Positions 27,694 to 36,186 of a stretch of 64,000 nt of DNA are shown in pieces. Numbering within the stretch: position 1 is the stretch's first letter; every line of letters begins with the position of its first letter. Under the pieces are notes generated by a model. That model saw only the letters and a list, made by a program, of their open reading frames with translations, had not been told where the DNA came from and searched no databases. Origin of the DNA: Neobacillus bataviensis (lineage in GTDB: Bacteria; Bacillota; Bacilli; Bacillales_B; DSM-18226); NCBI RefSeq assembly GCF_019969725.1, contig NZ_JAHXYW010000005.1, positions 124,001 through 188,000 of the forward strand, read 5' to 3'. Made by a program: the position numbers and the translations under genes.

Positions 27694-28383
27694 TTATTGT
27701 CCTTTAAACCGATACCCCGCTCCCCAAACTGTTTCAATATAGTGAAGATTGGATGAATCGGTTTCGATTTTCTCACGAATTTTTCTGACATGAACGGTTA
27801 CAGTTGCGGTATCCCCCATCGATTCAAGTCCCCAGATTCGTTCAAATAGGTGCTCCTTCGTAAAAACCTGATTAGGATGAAGGGCTAAGAAGGTTAACAA
27901 GTCAAATTCCTTCGCTGTTAAGATTACCTCCTTTTCATGAATAAAAACCTGGCGGGAGGATTTATTAATCTGCAGGCCTCGGATTTGTATTTCATCGAGC
28001 GGTACACTTTTTCGAATCAGCCGCTCATATCTCGCCAAATGTGCTTTAACTCTGGCGACAAGTTCACTTGGACTGAATGGTTTAACGATATAATCATCGG
28101 CCCCCAGTCCCAACCCGCGAACCTTATCTATGTCGTCATTTTTGGCCGTAACCATAAGAATGGGTATATCTTTGTCTTTTCGAATTTGCTTACAAATATC
28201 AAACCCATTCATGTTTGGCAGCATTAAATCCAGCAATATTAACCGATAGTTTTGATTAAGGGCAGCTTCAAGCCCCGTTTTTCCATCTGTTGCAATTTCT
28301 ACTTCAAAACCTTCAATTTCTAAATAATCACGTTCCAGTTCCGCAATACTCCGTTCGTCTTCAATGATTAGTATTTCACTCAT
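27694..28383 (-). CDS. OmpR/PhoB family response regulator
   Basis: This 229-residue protein has a receiver domain with the acidic pair EDE near residue 8, phosphoacceptor Asp in LILLDLMLPNMNG (~53), TAKND and KPFSPSEL (Lys ~102). The C-terminal winged helix (~130-229) includes ILTAKEFDLLTFLALHPNQV and VTVHVRKIREKI. It overlaps the kinase gene by one base. The signal and regulon cannot be told from sequence. Confidence 0.92.
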   Translation of the reverse strand: MSEILIIEDERSIAELERDYLEIEGFEVEIATDGKTGLEAALNQNYRLILLDLMLPNMNGFDICKQIRKDKDIPILMVTAKNDDIDKVRGLGLGADDYIVKPFSPSELVARVKAHLARYERLIRKSVPLDEIQIRGLQINKSSRQVFIHEKEVILTAKEFDLLTFLALHPNQVFTKEHLFERIWGLESMGDTATVTVHVRKIREKIETDSSNLHYIETVWGAGYRFKGQ

Positions 28384-29837
28384 TATTCGTCACCTTTACC
28401 ATTAGATCTTGGAAGAGTAAAATGGATACTTAAGCCGCCACCAGAAGAATTTTCTGCCCAAATTTCACCGCCATGGGCTTGAATGATTTGGGCTGCTATA
28501 GCAAGTCCAAGACCGCTTCCACCTGTATCTGAGCTGCGGGAAGGGTCGCCACGATAAAAACGGTCAAATATATTGGCAATCTCATCAGCTGGGACTCCGG
28601 GCCCGTTGTCACATATTGAGACCTTTACCATTTTCCCCTGTTCTTTGAAGGAAATCTGTATTCGGCATTTACCTTTTTCGATATATTTCACACTATTAAA
28701 AATAATATTATTTATTACTCTGATGATTTTATCTCGGTCAATAAAGACCGCTATCCGGAAATTCGTCACCATGACTATCTGCGTTCCTTCATCGCTCAAA
28801 TCCAGCCTTATTTCCTCCAGATAATCTTCTAAAAAAAGGTTCAATTCCACTTTTTCAAAATTAAATGGGACACTATTAACGTCTAATTTTGAAAAAAGAA
28901 AAAGTTCATTGATCAACCGGTCCATATGAGTTGCTTTGACATGGATGGTATCTAAGTAACGCTCGAGCTTTTCTTTTGTATTGGCAACCCCATCTTTAAT
29001 TCCTTCTACGTAGCCCCGAATAGATGTAATGGGTGTCTTTAAATCATGAGAAATATTAGCGATGAGTTCGCGGCGATTATTTTCATATTGTTCCCGGAGA
29101 TCGGCTGATTTCTTTAATTTCTTTCTCATTTCATCAAAGGATTTTACTAGTTTTCCTAATTCATCTTTTCGGATCGGTTCTAGATGGAAATCAAGATTAC
29201 CAGCACTAATTTTGGAAGCAGCTTCGGACATTTGATTAATTGGCTTAAGAATTCGTCTTGACATCAAATAGGAGAGCACAGAATTTGTTAGGACCAAAAT
29301 AAGCACAAATCCAATGAATATCATCGGAAAGAATCTCCTCGCAAATTGGATAAAAGGCACCCCTTTATCGAGTAATAGTATAGTACCTTCTGTCCCGTCC
29401 TTAAAATAAAAATCATGCTGCCTTATTGAATAGGGCTGCTGTCCAAGCCTGACCATAGGCTGATAGCCTTCATTGCCGAACGCTGGCAGCTTTTCTTTTT
29501 GTAACTTACTTACATTATCAGATGAAAACAATACTTTTTTACTTTTTCGAATAATGATGCCGGCATTCTTATCCTCCAATTCCATGGATAAGGTAACCTG
29601 AAATGAAGGGTTCGAAAATTTCTCCTCTTCTAAAGAGGCTGTTTTCTTCAACTGATTAAATAATTCAATATTTTGCCCCCCTGTCCCTGTTTGCCAGCCA
29701 CGGTGATAGTTATTGCTAAGAAGTTTAAAATCGCCGCTAAATAAGACATTCAACAGAGCAAAATAAAGAATAAAGATGAGGGTCGGCATAATGACCATGG
29801 CAGCATTCGAAAGAAAGAGACTTTTACGAATTGACAT
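28383..29837 (-). CDS. Sensor histidine kinase (HAMP-HisKA-HATPase)
   Basis: This 484-residue protein has a first membrane helix (~12-34), an extracellular sensor of ~130 residues, a second helix (FPMIFIGFVLILVLTNSVL), HAMP, HisKA with ELIANISHDLKTPITSIRGY (His ~265), and an ATPase domain with the N box NNIIFNSVKY, CDNGPGVP and GGSGLGLAIA. It pairs with the overlapping response regulator. The sensor matches no domain I recognise. Confidence 0.92.
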   Translation of the reverse strand: MSIRKSLFLSNAAMVIMPTLIFILYFALLNVLFSGDFKLLSNNYHRGWQTGTGGQNIELFNQLKKTASLEEEKFSNPSFQVTLSMELEDKNAGIIIRKSKKVLFSSDNVSKLQKEKLPAFGNEGYQPMVRLGQQPYSIRQHDFYFKDGTEGTILLLDKGVPFIQFARRFFPMIFIGFVLILVLTNSVLSYLMSRRILKPINQMSEAASKISAGNLDFHLEPIRKDELGKLVKSFDEMRKKLKKSADLREQYENNRRELIANISHDLKTPITSIRGYVEGIKDGVANTKEKLERYLDTIHVKATHMDRLINELFLFSKLDVNSVPFNFEKVELNLFLEDYLEEIRLDLSDEGTQIVMVTNFRIAVFIDRDKIIRVINNIIFNSVKYIEKGKCRIQISFKEQGKMVKVSICDNGPGVPADEIANIFDRFYRGDPSRSSDTGGSGLGLAIAAQIIQAHGGEIWAENSSGGGLSIHFTLPRSNGKGDE

Positions 29838-29988
29838 GAAAATCCACCTTTAACAATTTGCTATTACTTTAGAATAAACCTAAATTCTAAAGAACACATA
29901 ATGAATTTCTTAAATTTTTATAAATTTACTATTCTCGATTAAACAATTGTTATATAATGGAATGAATTATATTTTAGGAGTGATTAAT

Positions 29989-30216
29989 TTGGCAAAATCT
30001 AAAGCCAAGAAATTACGCGAAAAGCTTTCGCGTGAAGGGAAAATGAATCCAGAAGTAAAGCGCAGTTCATTTGTTCATGTAGATATGAGGACACGAGTAA
30101 CAAAGACCAAGAAAGAGCATTTATATCAATTTAAACACAAGAACCATCAATCCCAGGACGGAAATGATGGTTCTTTTTATTTTGCTGCTAACGACAGATG
30201 TTTGATTAAAATCTGA
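29989..30216 (+). CDS. Small basic protein, YqkK-like
   Basis: This 75-residue, strongly basic protein (MAKSKAKKLREKLSREGK) starts at TTG 29989 after AGGAGTGA. It resembles YqkK-type proteins of Bacillus from memory; function unknown. Its last ~14 codons overlap antisense the end of pxpC by 40 bp, and the segment encoding KNHQSQDGNDGSF is at the same time a terminator-like hairpin. The C-terminus beyond GSFYF may vary. Confidence 0.65.
   Translation: MAKSKAKKLREKLSREGKMNPEVKRSSFVHVDMRTRVTKTKKEHLYQFKHKNHQSQDGNDGSFYFAANDRCLIKI
30140..30183 (+). terminator. Terminator-like hairpin inside the yqkK-like coding end
   Basis: AGAACCATCA (30140-30149) pairs with TGATGGTTCT (30165-30174), followed by TTTTTATTTT. 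It lies before the in-frame stop at 30214, so coding and termination signals overlap. Confidence 0.7.
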
Positions 30217-31121
30217 TTTTCCAAATAAAGTCGCTGCGCTTCTTCTATAGACACTGTGGAGAACTGAACAACGGTGTCAGGCACCGCTTGAGCAAGCAAG
30301 GGAATATCGGCAGAAATAACGGTGCCAATTCTGGTGTAGCCGCCGGTCGTTTGGCGCTCTGCCATTAAGATGATGGGCTGCCCGCTTGCAGGGACTTGTA
30401 TTCCACCAAAAGGAATAGGATCAGAGATAATATCAGGACCACCAATATGCTCTAACTCTGTACCTTTAAGCTGCAGGCCCATGCGATTGGACTTTGTTGT
30501 TATAACAAATTCTTCAGAACAAAAAACCTTAAGAGACTCTTTAGTAAACCTCTCCAGATGCGGCCCGGGAATAAAACGTACATTAATTTGTTTTTTACAC
30601 TGTGGAACTAGTTGAGGAGGCAAGGATTTGAAAGGCTTTTTTATGAACGGGTTCCCATCCAAAATATCCTCTTTTTTTAAGGCACGTCCCTCGAATCCTC
30701 CAAATCCTCCGTTTAAAAAGGTTGATTTACTGCCTAATACAATAGGGACATCAATTCCTCCCGAAATCGAAATATAGACTCTGGCACCATTTTCACTAGG
30801 ACCTACTGAAAGAATTTGCCCTTTCTTAATTAAGAAACCCTTCCACTTGTTTACTTCACAACCATCCACTTTTGGTGAAAAATCCCCACCGCAGATCGCT
30901 ATAGTCATATCACTTAATGCCTGTAAAACAGGGCCAATTAAAGTTGCCTCCAACACAGCTTCATTTGAAGGGTTCCCTACAAGAAGATTAGCCACTTGCA
31001 TTGAATAAGGATCCATGACACCTGATGGGCTGATACCGAATTGCTGGTAGCCAAATCTCCCCAAATCCTGAACTGTTGTTTGCAGCCCAGGCTTAATCAC
31101 TTTAAAAATAGCTTTTTTCAT
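30177..31121 (-). CDS. pxpC: 5-oxoprolinase subunit C (KipA-like)
   Basis: This 314-residue biotin-dependent-carboxyltransferase-like protein has VIKPGLQTTVQDLGRFGYQ, GISPSGVMDPYSM, the FIPGPHLERFT segment and TGGYTRIGTVISADIPLLAQ near the end. With PxpA and PxpB it forms the ATP-dependent 5-oxoprolinase, opening pyroglutamate to glutamate; B. subtilis KipA is the counterpart. ATG 31121 overlaps the pxpA stop by 4 bp. Confidence 0.9.
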   Translation of the reverse strand: MKKAIFKVIKPGLQTTVQDLGRFGYQQFGISPSGVMDPYSMQVANLLVGNPSNEAVLEATLIGPVLQALSDMTIAICGGDFSPKVDGCEVNKWKGFLIKKGQILSVGPSENGARVYISISGGIDVPIVLGSKSTFLNGGFGGFEGRALKKEDILDGNPFIKKPFKSLPPQLVPQCKKQINVRFIPGPHLERFTKESLKVFCSEEFVITTKSNRMGLQLKGTELEHIGGPDIISDPIPFGGIQVPASGQPIILMAERQTTGGYTRIGTVISADIPLLAQAVPDTVVQFSTVSIEEAQRLYLENQILIKHLSLAAK

Positions 31122-31885
31122 TGATCACGCCAGCTTTTACGGATGAGAATGTTTTCTTTTTCAAGTGCATGTTTTAAATTTAATACAAACTCTAACGCCT
31201 GGGGCTCATCACCGTGGATACAAATCGTATCGGCATTTATATCGATTTCCTTCCTATCCACTGTTTCTACCTTCCCCTCTTTTATCATGCGAATCACTCT
31301 TTTTATTGCATAATCAGCATCATGGATGATGGCGTTTTTTTCTTTCCGGGAGGTCAATGAACCATCCCACTGGTATGTACGATCAGCAAACACTTCTTCT
31401 GCCACTTGCAGACCTTTTTCTTTCCCGGCCCTCACTAGCTCACTATTTGCAAGCCCGTACAAGACAATAGTAGAATCAAAATCAGCAACAGCTTCGGCAA
31501 TAGCATCCGCCATTTTACGATTTCCTGCTGCCATGTTATACAATGCACCATGCGGTTTGACATGCGCAATTTTCGTTTCGTTAACTTTACAAACAGCGTC
31601 CAGAGCACCGATTTGATAGATAACTAGGTGGTATATCTCTCGGGGGGAAAGAACCATTTCACGTCTGCCAAAACCAGCGAGATCCGGAAATCCAGGGTGC
31701 GCACCAATTCGTACTCCAGATTTTTTTGCAAGCTTAACAGTTTCAAACATTACGTTGTGGTCACCAGCATGAAAGCCGCAGGCTAAATTGGCGCTCGAAA
31801 TATGCTTTAATACCTCTGCATCATTTCCAATTCTATACGCCCCAAAGCTCTCCCCCAGATCACTGTTTAAGTCAATCACCTTCAT
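31118..31885 (-). CDS. pxpA: 5-oxoprolinase subunit A (LamB/YcsF family)
   Basis: This 255-residue protein carries the family start VIDLNSDLGESFGAYRIGND, ANLACGFHAGDHNVM, GAHPGFPDLAGFGRR, VKPHGALYN and ICIHGDEP. ATG 31885 follows AGAGGTG and lies 14 bp inside the end of pxpB. Gene order is pxpB-pxpA-pxpC. If the upstream pxpB is truly broken, the complex may not work although pxpA and pxpC look intact. Confidence 0.92.
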   Translation of the reverse strand: MKVIDLNSDLGESFGAYRIGNDAEVLKHISSANLACGFHAGDHNVMFETVKLAKKSGVRIGAHPGFPDLAGFGRREMVLSPREIYHLVIYQIGALDAVCKVNETKIAHVKPHGALYNMAAGNRKMADAIAEAVADFDSTIVLYGLANSELVRAGKEKGLQVAEEVFADRTYQWDGSLTSRKEKNAIIHDADYAIKRVIRMIKEGKVETVDRKEIDINADTICIHGDEPQALEFVLNLKHALEKENILIRKSWRDQ

Positions 31886-32600
31886 TATTTTCACCTCTTT
31901 TGTATGTCTGGACTATATAGTCTTTTGCCTTTACTAATTTCTTGATTCTAGCATATTCTTGTTCATCAATTGGGTGAAATTTAATATAATTCCCCGCAGA
32001 AAAAAGAATCGGCGAAGATCTCTCTCTATCAAACAACTCAACAGGAGTAATCCCTAATATCCTCCAGCCAGAAGGAACCTCTGAAGGATATATTCCGGTT
32101 TGATTCCCGCCAATCCCAACCGAACCTGGTGCGACACTTGGTCTTGGGTGTTCAAGTCTTGGGACCGCCAGCTTAGAAGAAAGTCCTCCCAGATATGGAA
32201 AACCTGGGACAAAGCCCATCATATAGACGAGGTATTCCTTATTACTATGCAATGAAATAACCTCATTCTCCCTTAGATTATGGCAGGCAGCAATATACGA
32301 TAAATCAGGACCATTATATAAGACTGGAATCTTATAGACGAGCGGTTGTATTGGCTTTTCTTTATTTTTTTGAGCGTAAATCGCATTCACCTTTTCAACT
32401 AAAGAAGAATAACTAATGGTTTCTGGCCGATAATAGATGGCAACCGTATTATAAGCAGGTACCCATTCTATAATCCCCTCCAATTTTGCTGCAACCAGCT
32501 TGGAAGTAAACAATTGAATTTCCTAATGTATTTCTTCACTAATAACACTCCCAAAAGAAACCCGGATAGCCCCATCACCAAGCGGAACAATTTCTATCAT
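31872..32600 (-). pseudogene. pxpB: 5-oxoprolinase subunit B (KipI-like), interrupted by an in-frame amber codon
   Basis: ATG 32600, behind GAAGGTGATAG, opens MIEIVPLGDGAIRVSFGSV, the usual KipI start. Codon 26 is TAG (32523-32525), after ISEEIH. The same frame then continues EIQLFTSKLVAAKLEGIIEW to the true end at 31872, through GFVPGFPYLGGL and SVGIGGNQTGIYP. One C-to-T change of a Gln CAG codon explains it. TTG 32513 has an AGGA 7 nt upstream created across the stop, so restart making a 213-residue protein is possible. A sequencing error is also possible. Confidence 0.8.
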
Positions 32601-32716
32601 AACTATCACCTTCTTTAATATTACAGTATATGGATGTAAAAATAATACAAAAGAATCTTATCAATCACTTTTTTTCCCAATATCTCTAAACAAGCAATTC
32701 ATTTTACTTTCATTTT

Positions 32717-32746
32717 TTGATACGCTACGATAATACAAGATATAAC
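32717..32746 (+). promoter_or_regulatory. Promoter of the FAD-domain gene
   Basis: TTGATA (32717-32722), an 18-bp spacer and TATAAC (32741-32746) precede the ribosome site GTGGAGG. Confidence 0.55.
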
Positions 32747-32768
32747 TTTAAAAGTGGAGGTTTTGAAG

Positions 32769-33329
32769 ATGTTTGATGTTGTAGTTATTGGCGCAGGCCC
32801 TTCTGGTGCTAGTGCTGCCTTATTTACAGCTAAAGCTGGCAAGAAAACTCTGGTAATCGATAATGATAAGAGCGTGACAAAGAGAGCCTGGATGGAAAAC
32901 CATTATGGCGTTTTAGAAATCTCTGGACCAGACCTTGTTGAAACTGGCAAAAAACAGGCGAGCAAATTTGGTGCAGAACTAGTTACAGCTACTGTAACAA
33001 ACGTAAGTAAAACCGACGGTGGATTTAAAGTAGAAACGGACCAAACTGAATATGAAGCAAAACATGTCATTGTTGCAACTGGTTTGTTGGCTGACCTTGC
33101 TGAAAAAATCGGCTTAACTACAAAGCCAGGAACTGAACCAAGAATTAAGACGATCCTTGATGTTGATGCTCAAGGGAAAACAAATATTGAAGGAATTTGG
33201 GCAGCCGGGACGATCGCAGGTGTCAGCATGCACACCATTATTACGGCTGGTGACGGTGCAAAAGTGGCCATCAATGTAATAAGTGAAATAAATGGCGAGC
33301 GCTACGTTGACCACGATGTTTTAAAATAA
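32769..33329 (+). CDS. Single-domain FAD-dependent oxidoreductase (thioredoxin-reductase-like)
   Basis: This 186-residue protein begins MFDVVVIGAGPSGASAALFTA (FAD-binding GxGxxG). It has VIVATGL and the C-terminal FAD motif GIWAAGTIAGVSMHTIITAGDGAKVA. Thioredoxin reductases are ~310 residues with an NADPH domain and CxxC; both are absent here. It may need a partner reductase or act as a flavin carrier. ATG 32769 follows GTGGAGG; an upstream GTG is part of that site. Substrate unknown. Confidence 0.8.
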   Translation: MFDVVVIGAGPSGASAALFTAKAGKKTLVIDNDKSVTKRAWMENHYGVLEISGPDLVETGKKQASKFGAELVTATVTNVSKTDGGFKVETDQTEYEAKHVIVATGLLADLAEKIGLTTKPGTEPRIKTILDVDAQGKTNIEGIWAAGTIAGVSMHTIITAGDGAKVAINVISEINGERYVDHDVLK

Positions 33330-33339
33330 TGAATGATTT

Positions 33340-33368
33340 AATCCCCTTACAAATAGGGGATTTTTTTT
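33340..33368 (+). terminator. Intrinsic terminator
   Basis: AATCCCCT/AGGGGATT stem with 7-nt loop followed by eight T, just behind the FAD-domain gene. Confidence 0.88.
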
Positions 33369-33428
33369 ATTGTTTAAAATTTATTTTATTTCACTCATCA
33401 GTTAAAATAGTCATCAGGAGGAGGACCC

Positions 33429-33455
33429 TTGGCAATTATGGCCATTACCCTATAA
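33429..33455 (+). CDS. Possible 8-residue leader peptide upstream of the multidrug exporter
   Basis: The very strong ribosome site AGGAGGAGGA (33416-33425) is followed by TTG GCA ATT ATG GCC ATT ACC CTA TAA, encoding MAIMAITL. The exporter start lies 22 bp after its stop, behind a second site, AAGGAG. Short upstream ORFs control some drug-efflux genes through ribosome stalling. Whether this one is translated is unknown. Confidence 0.35.
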   Translation: MAIMAITL

Positions 33456-33476
33456 GACCATTTTAAGGAGATTTTT

Positions 33477-35000
33477 ATGATAAAAAAAGACAGTAATATA
33501 AAACCTGTTGTTACGGGCTTACTATTAGGGATCCTGATGGCAGCGATGGATAACACGATCGTCGCAACCGCAATGGGAACCATCGTTTCCGAACTTGGCG
33601 GACTTGACAAATTTATTTGGGTAACCTCAGCCTATATGGTTGCTGTTATGGCGGGTATGCCGATTTTCGGTAAGTTATCCGATATGTATGGGCGGAAACG
33701 CTTTTTTATTTTCGGTTTAGTTGTTTTCCTTATTGGGTCCGCTCTCTGCGGTATCGCCCAGAGTATCGTTCAGTTAAGTGTTTACCGAGCGATCCAGGGA
33801 ATAGGCGGAGGAGCGCTTATGCCAATTGCCTTTACGATTGTTTTTGATATTTTTCCACCAGAAAATCGCGGTAAAATGACGGGCTTGCTTGGTGCCGTAT
33901 TTGGAGCATCCAGCGTTTTAGGACCGTTGCTTGGTGCCTATATAACTGATTATATCAGCTGGCATTGGGTTTTCTATGTAAATGTTCCGATTGGCATTGT
34001 TTCGATTATTTTAATCGTTCGTTATTATCATGAGTCACTGCAGCACTCGAAGCAAAAAATAGACTGGGCTGGTGCGATTACACTCATTGTTTCAGTGGTA
34101 AGCTTAATGTTTGCACTTGAATTAGGCGGAAAAGAATACGACTGGGATTCCATCCAAATCATTGGCTTATTTGCGAGCTTTTTTGTCTTTTTTGTTGCCT
34201 TCTTCATTGCTGAATTAAAAGCAGCTGAACCAATTTTGCCACTATGGCTTTTCAAGCGGCGGTTGTTTGCAACTTCACAAATCTTGGCCTTTTTATATGG
34301 CGGCACTTTTATTATTTTAACGGTGTTTATTCCTATTTTTGTGCAGGCAGTTTATGGGGGAAGCGCGAAGAATGCCGGACTTATTTTGACTCCAATGATG
34401 CTGGGCTCTGTAGCCGGAAGCTCGATTGGCGGTATATTCTTAACCAAAACTTCTTATCGAAATTTGATGATTATTTCCATTATTTCATATGTTATTGGCA
34501 TGTATCTACTCGGAACCTTGACTGTTGATACCGCACGCTGGTTATTGACCGTTTATATGATTCTTGTCGGTTTCGGTGTAGGGTTTTCTTTCTCGTTATT
34601 ACCGACGGCATCGATGCATAATTTAGAGCCGCAGTTCCGCGGAACTGCGAACTCTACGAATTCATTCCTACGTTCATTTGGGATGACGCTTGGTGTTACA
34701 ATCTTCGGTACGCTGCAAAACAACTTATTTACCGACAAACTCAAAGAGGCGTTTAAAGTCATGCAGGGTGCAGGGGGAGGACAAGGTTTCCAAATGGGCG
34801 ATCCACGACAAATTTTCCAGGCTAGCGAGCGCTCGAAAATCCCTAGCTTTATCTTGGATAAAATTGTCCACGCAATGTCGGATTCGATTACGCATACTTT
34901 CATGCTGACATTAATCCCGATTGCACTAGCAGCCATTACGATCTTTTTCATGGGCAATGCCCGTGTTATCGTGAATAAAAAGGGAACTGCGAAAAGCTAA
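33477..35000 (+). CDS. DHA2 family (EmrB/QacA) multidrug MFS transporter, 14 TM
   Basis: This 507-residue protein begins with the DHA2 signature LLGILMAAMDNTIVATAM, then MPIFGKLSDMYGRKRFF (motif A), AIQGIGGGALMP (motif B) and GLLGAVFGASSVLGPLLGAY (antiporter motif C) with WHWVFYVNVPIG. Fourteen hydrophobic stretches are visible. It would export drugs against protons. ATG 33477 lies 6 nt after AAGGAG. A possible leader peptide precedes it. No dedicated regulator lies next to it. Confidence 0.92.
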   Translation: MIKKDSNIKPVVTGLLLGILMAAMDNTIVATAMGTIVSELGGLDKFIWVTSAYMVAVMAGMPIFGKLSDMYGRKRFFIFGLVVFLIGSALCGIAQSIVQLSVYRAIQGIGGGALMPIAFTIVFDIFPPENRGKMTGLLGAVFGASSVLGPLLGAYITDYISWHWVFYVNVPIGIVSIILIVRYYHESLQHSKQKIDWAGAITLIVSVVSLMFALELGGKEYDWDSIQIIGLFASFFVFFVAFFIAELKAAEPILPLWLFKRRLFATSQILAFLYGGTFIILTVFIPIFVQAVYGGSAKNAGLILTPMMLGSVAGSSIGGIFLTKTSYRNLMIISIISYVIGMYLLGTLTVDTARWLLTVYMILVGFGVGFSFSLLPTASMHNLEPQFRGTANSTNSFLRSFGMTLGVTIFGTLQNNLFTDKLKEAFKVMQGAGGGQGFQMGDPRQIFQASERSKIPSFILDKIVHAMSDSITHTFMLTLIPIALAAITIFFMGNARVIVNKKGTAKS

Positions 35001-35001
35001 C

Positions 35002-35042
35002 ATAAACAAGCACCGGACCACTTAGGTCCGGTGCTTGTTTAT
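35002..35042. terminator. Bidirectional terminator, 18-bp perfect stem
   Basis: ATAAACAAGCACCGGACC pairs perfectly with its complement at 35025-35042 around a 5-nt loop, between the convergent exporter and the acidic-protein gene. Confidence 0.9.
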
Positions 35043-35059
35043 TCTCATTATTTCCACAT

Positions 35060-35455
35060 TTATACCTCAAGACTCTGCCCTTCTTCAACAATGTGAAACA
35101 TAAGATGGGCAAGATGATGAATGGGGCCGTATTCCTGGTCTTCTTCTTCCATTTCTTCGCTAAATCCAAGATCACTTAAGTAAAGCGCCATAAATTCATA
35201 GAAATCCTTCAACTGGAATGAATAACAAGCCATTGGCTCCTCATTGTCCTCTTCATATTGGAGCACCATGTATGAGACCAGCCCGTCAGCATCCTCTCCA
35301 TCAAAAAAAACAAAAAAGCCAATGTTGGTATCGAGTTCAAATAAATGCCGCGTTCCGCCTTCGGTTGCTTTATCAAAATCCTCTTTACTTAGTTTTTGAA
35401 TTTGCATTGCATCTACATTGTCTTCTTGGTGAAAACCAACAACAAATGATTTCAT
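35060..35455 (-). CDS. Acidic cytosolic protein of unknown function
   Basis: This 131-residue protein has no signal or membrane segment. It is rich in Asp and Glu, with clusters such as EEDNEEP and EEMEEEDQEYGP. I do not recognise a family. ATG 35455 follows a GAGGATACG site. It lies alone between terminators, so it is probably monocistronic. No functional claim is made. Confidence 0.65.
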   Translation of the reverse strand: MKSFVVGFHQEDNVDAMQIQKLSKEDFDKATEGGTRHLFELDTNIGFFVFFDGEDADGLVSYMVLQYEEDNEEPMACYSFQLKDFYEFMALYLSDLGFSEEMEEEDQEYGPIHHLAHLMFHIVEEGQSLEV

Positions 35456-35532
35456 CGTATCCTCAGTCCTCTTCCATAATTTTTCAACACATATGATTAG
35501 GATACCCTTATATGCGTTGGTTTCATTCCTTT

Positions 35533-35925
35533 TTATGGGACAAATAAATTGGCGTTTTCTTTGATGATTTCACTTCCGGTTACGGCCTCCAATATTGTAC
35601 CTAATGCCTGAAGCCAATCACCCGTAACGGCTAATTTTTGGGCACCTAAACTAATTTCACTGCTGTCTATCCCAATTTCTTCTGTAACGCCAATCGCTTC
35701 TAAAAAAGTGCCGATTGTCTGCAGTGATGCCCCTGTAAGAAATTGTTTTTCTATCATGGGTTCTTCTTCATCACTAATAAGATTTAGCCTATACAAGCTC
35801 ACTAATTCAATTAATTGTCCCACCGCTTGAATCCAGACACCGATGGCAATTTGTTTTTCAAGCTTAATGATTACTTCTTCCCTTTCAGATAAAACCTGTT
35901 CCTTTTCCTTTTTCTTAAAATCCAT
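35533..35925 (-). CDS. Repetitive small protein (DUF6944-like)
   Basis: This 130-residue protein contains at least three copies of a roughly 12-residue helical pattern: GVWIQAVGQLIE, GASLQTIGTFLEAIG and GDWLQALGTILEA. The shared core is [W/L]-Q-[A/T]-[V/I/L]-G-x-[L/F/I]-[I/L]-E. Similar repetitive proteins are common in Bacillaceae (annotated, as far as I recall, as DUF6944). Function unknown. Confidence 0.6.
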   Translation of the reverse strand: MDFKKKEKEQVLSEREEVIIKLEKQIAIGVWIQAVGQLIELVSLYRLNLISDEEEPMIEKQFLTGASLQTIGTFLEAIGVTEEIGIDSSEISLGAQKLAVTGDWLQALGTILEAVTGSEIIKENANLFVP

Positions 35926-36004
35926 TGCGATATCCTTTCAAAAAAATACTTTTTATTATTTTTATTCAACGAGGCATTTCAGGGTATCGCTTTTTTCCGC
36001 AAAA

Positions 36005-36029
36005 TAAAAAACCTCCTGATGAACAGGAG
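36005..36029 (-). terminator. Terminator behind the pro-peptide gene
   Basis: On the minus strand CCTCCTG pairs with CAGGAGG around 5 nt, then TTTTTTATTTT follows. It ends the regulator/pro-peptide transcript. Confidence 0.85.
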
Positions 36030-36036
36030 GTAAATG

Positions 36037-36174
36037 ATTATTGTATTAAACAGGAGGCAAAATTGGGTGATCTGTAGGTGTAGCATCTGCAACATTAACA
36101 GGTTGCGCACTGCTCACCGGTGATGATAAAACTAGTAATGCAACAGAAAATAATAGAATAAAAGCCTTTTTCAT
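36037..36174 (-). CDS. Exported signalling pro-peptide candidate (NprX/PapR-like)
   Basis: This 45-codon gene is too short for usual ORF cut-offs. ATG 36174 lies behind TGAGGAGG, whose TGA is the stop of the HTH-TPR regulator gene, so the two are translationally coupled. The product begins MKKAFILLFSVALLVLSS, a clear signal peptide, with likely cleavage after VSSA. A 22-residue polar tail containing DATPTDHPIFASCLIQ remains. RRNPP regulators are controlled by 5-8-residue fragments of just such pro-peptides encoded directly downstream. The exact active fragment cannot be told. A terminator follows. Confidence 0.72.
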
Positions 36175-36186
36175 GTTATATCCTCC

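Noticed and set aside
27386..27791. Minus-strand frames spanning the 52-bp array A
   Set aside because: They cross the response-regulator terminator and the repeat without any ribosome site, and encode low-complexity Lys/Gly/Ser-rich products of the repeat.
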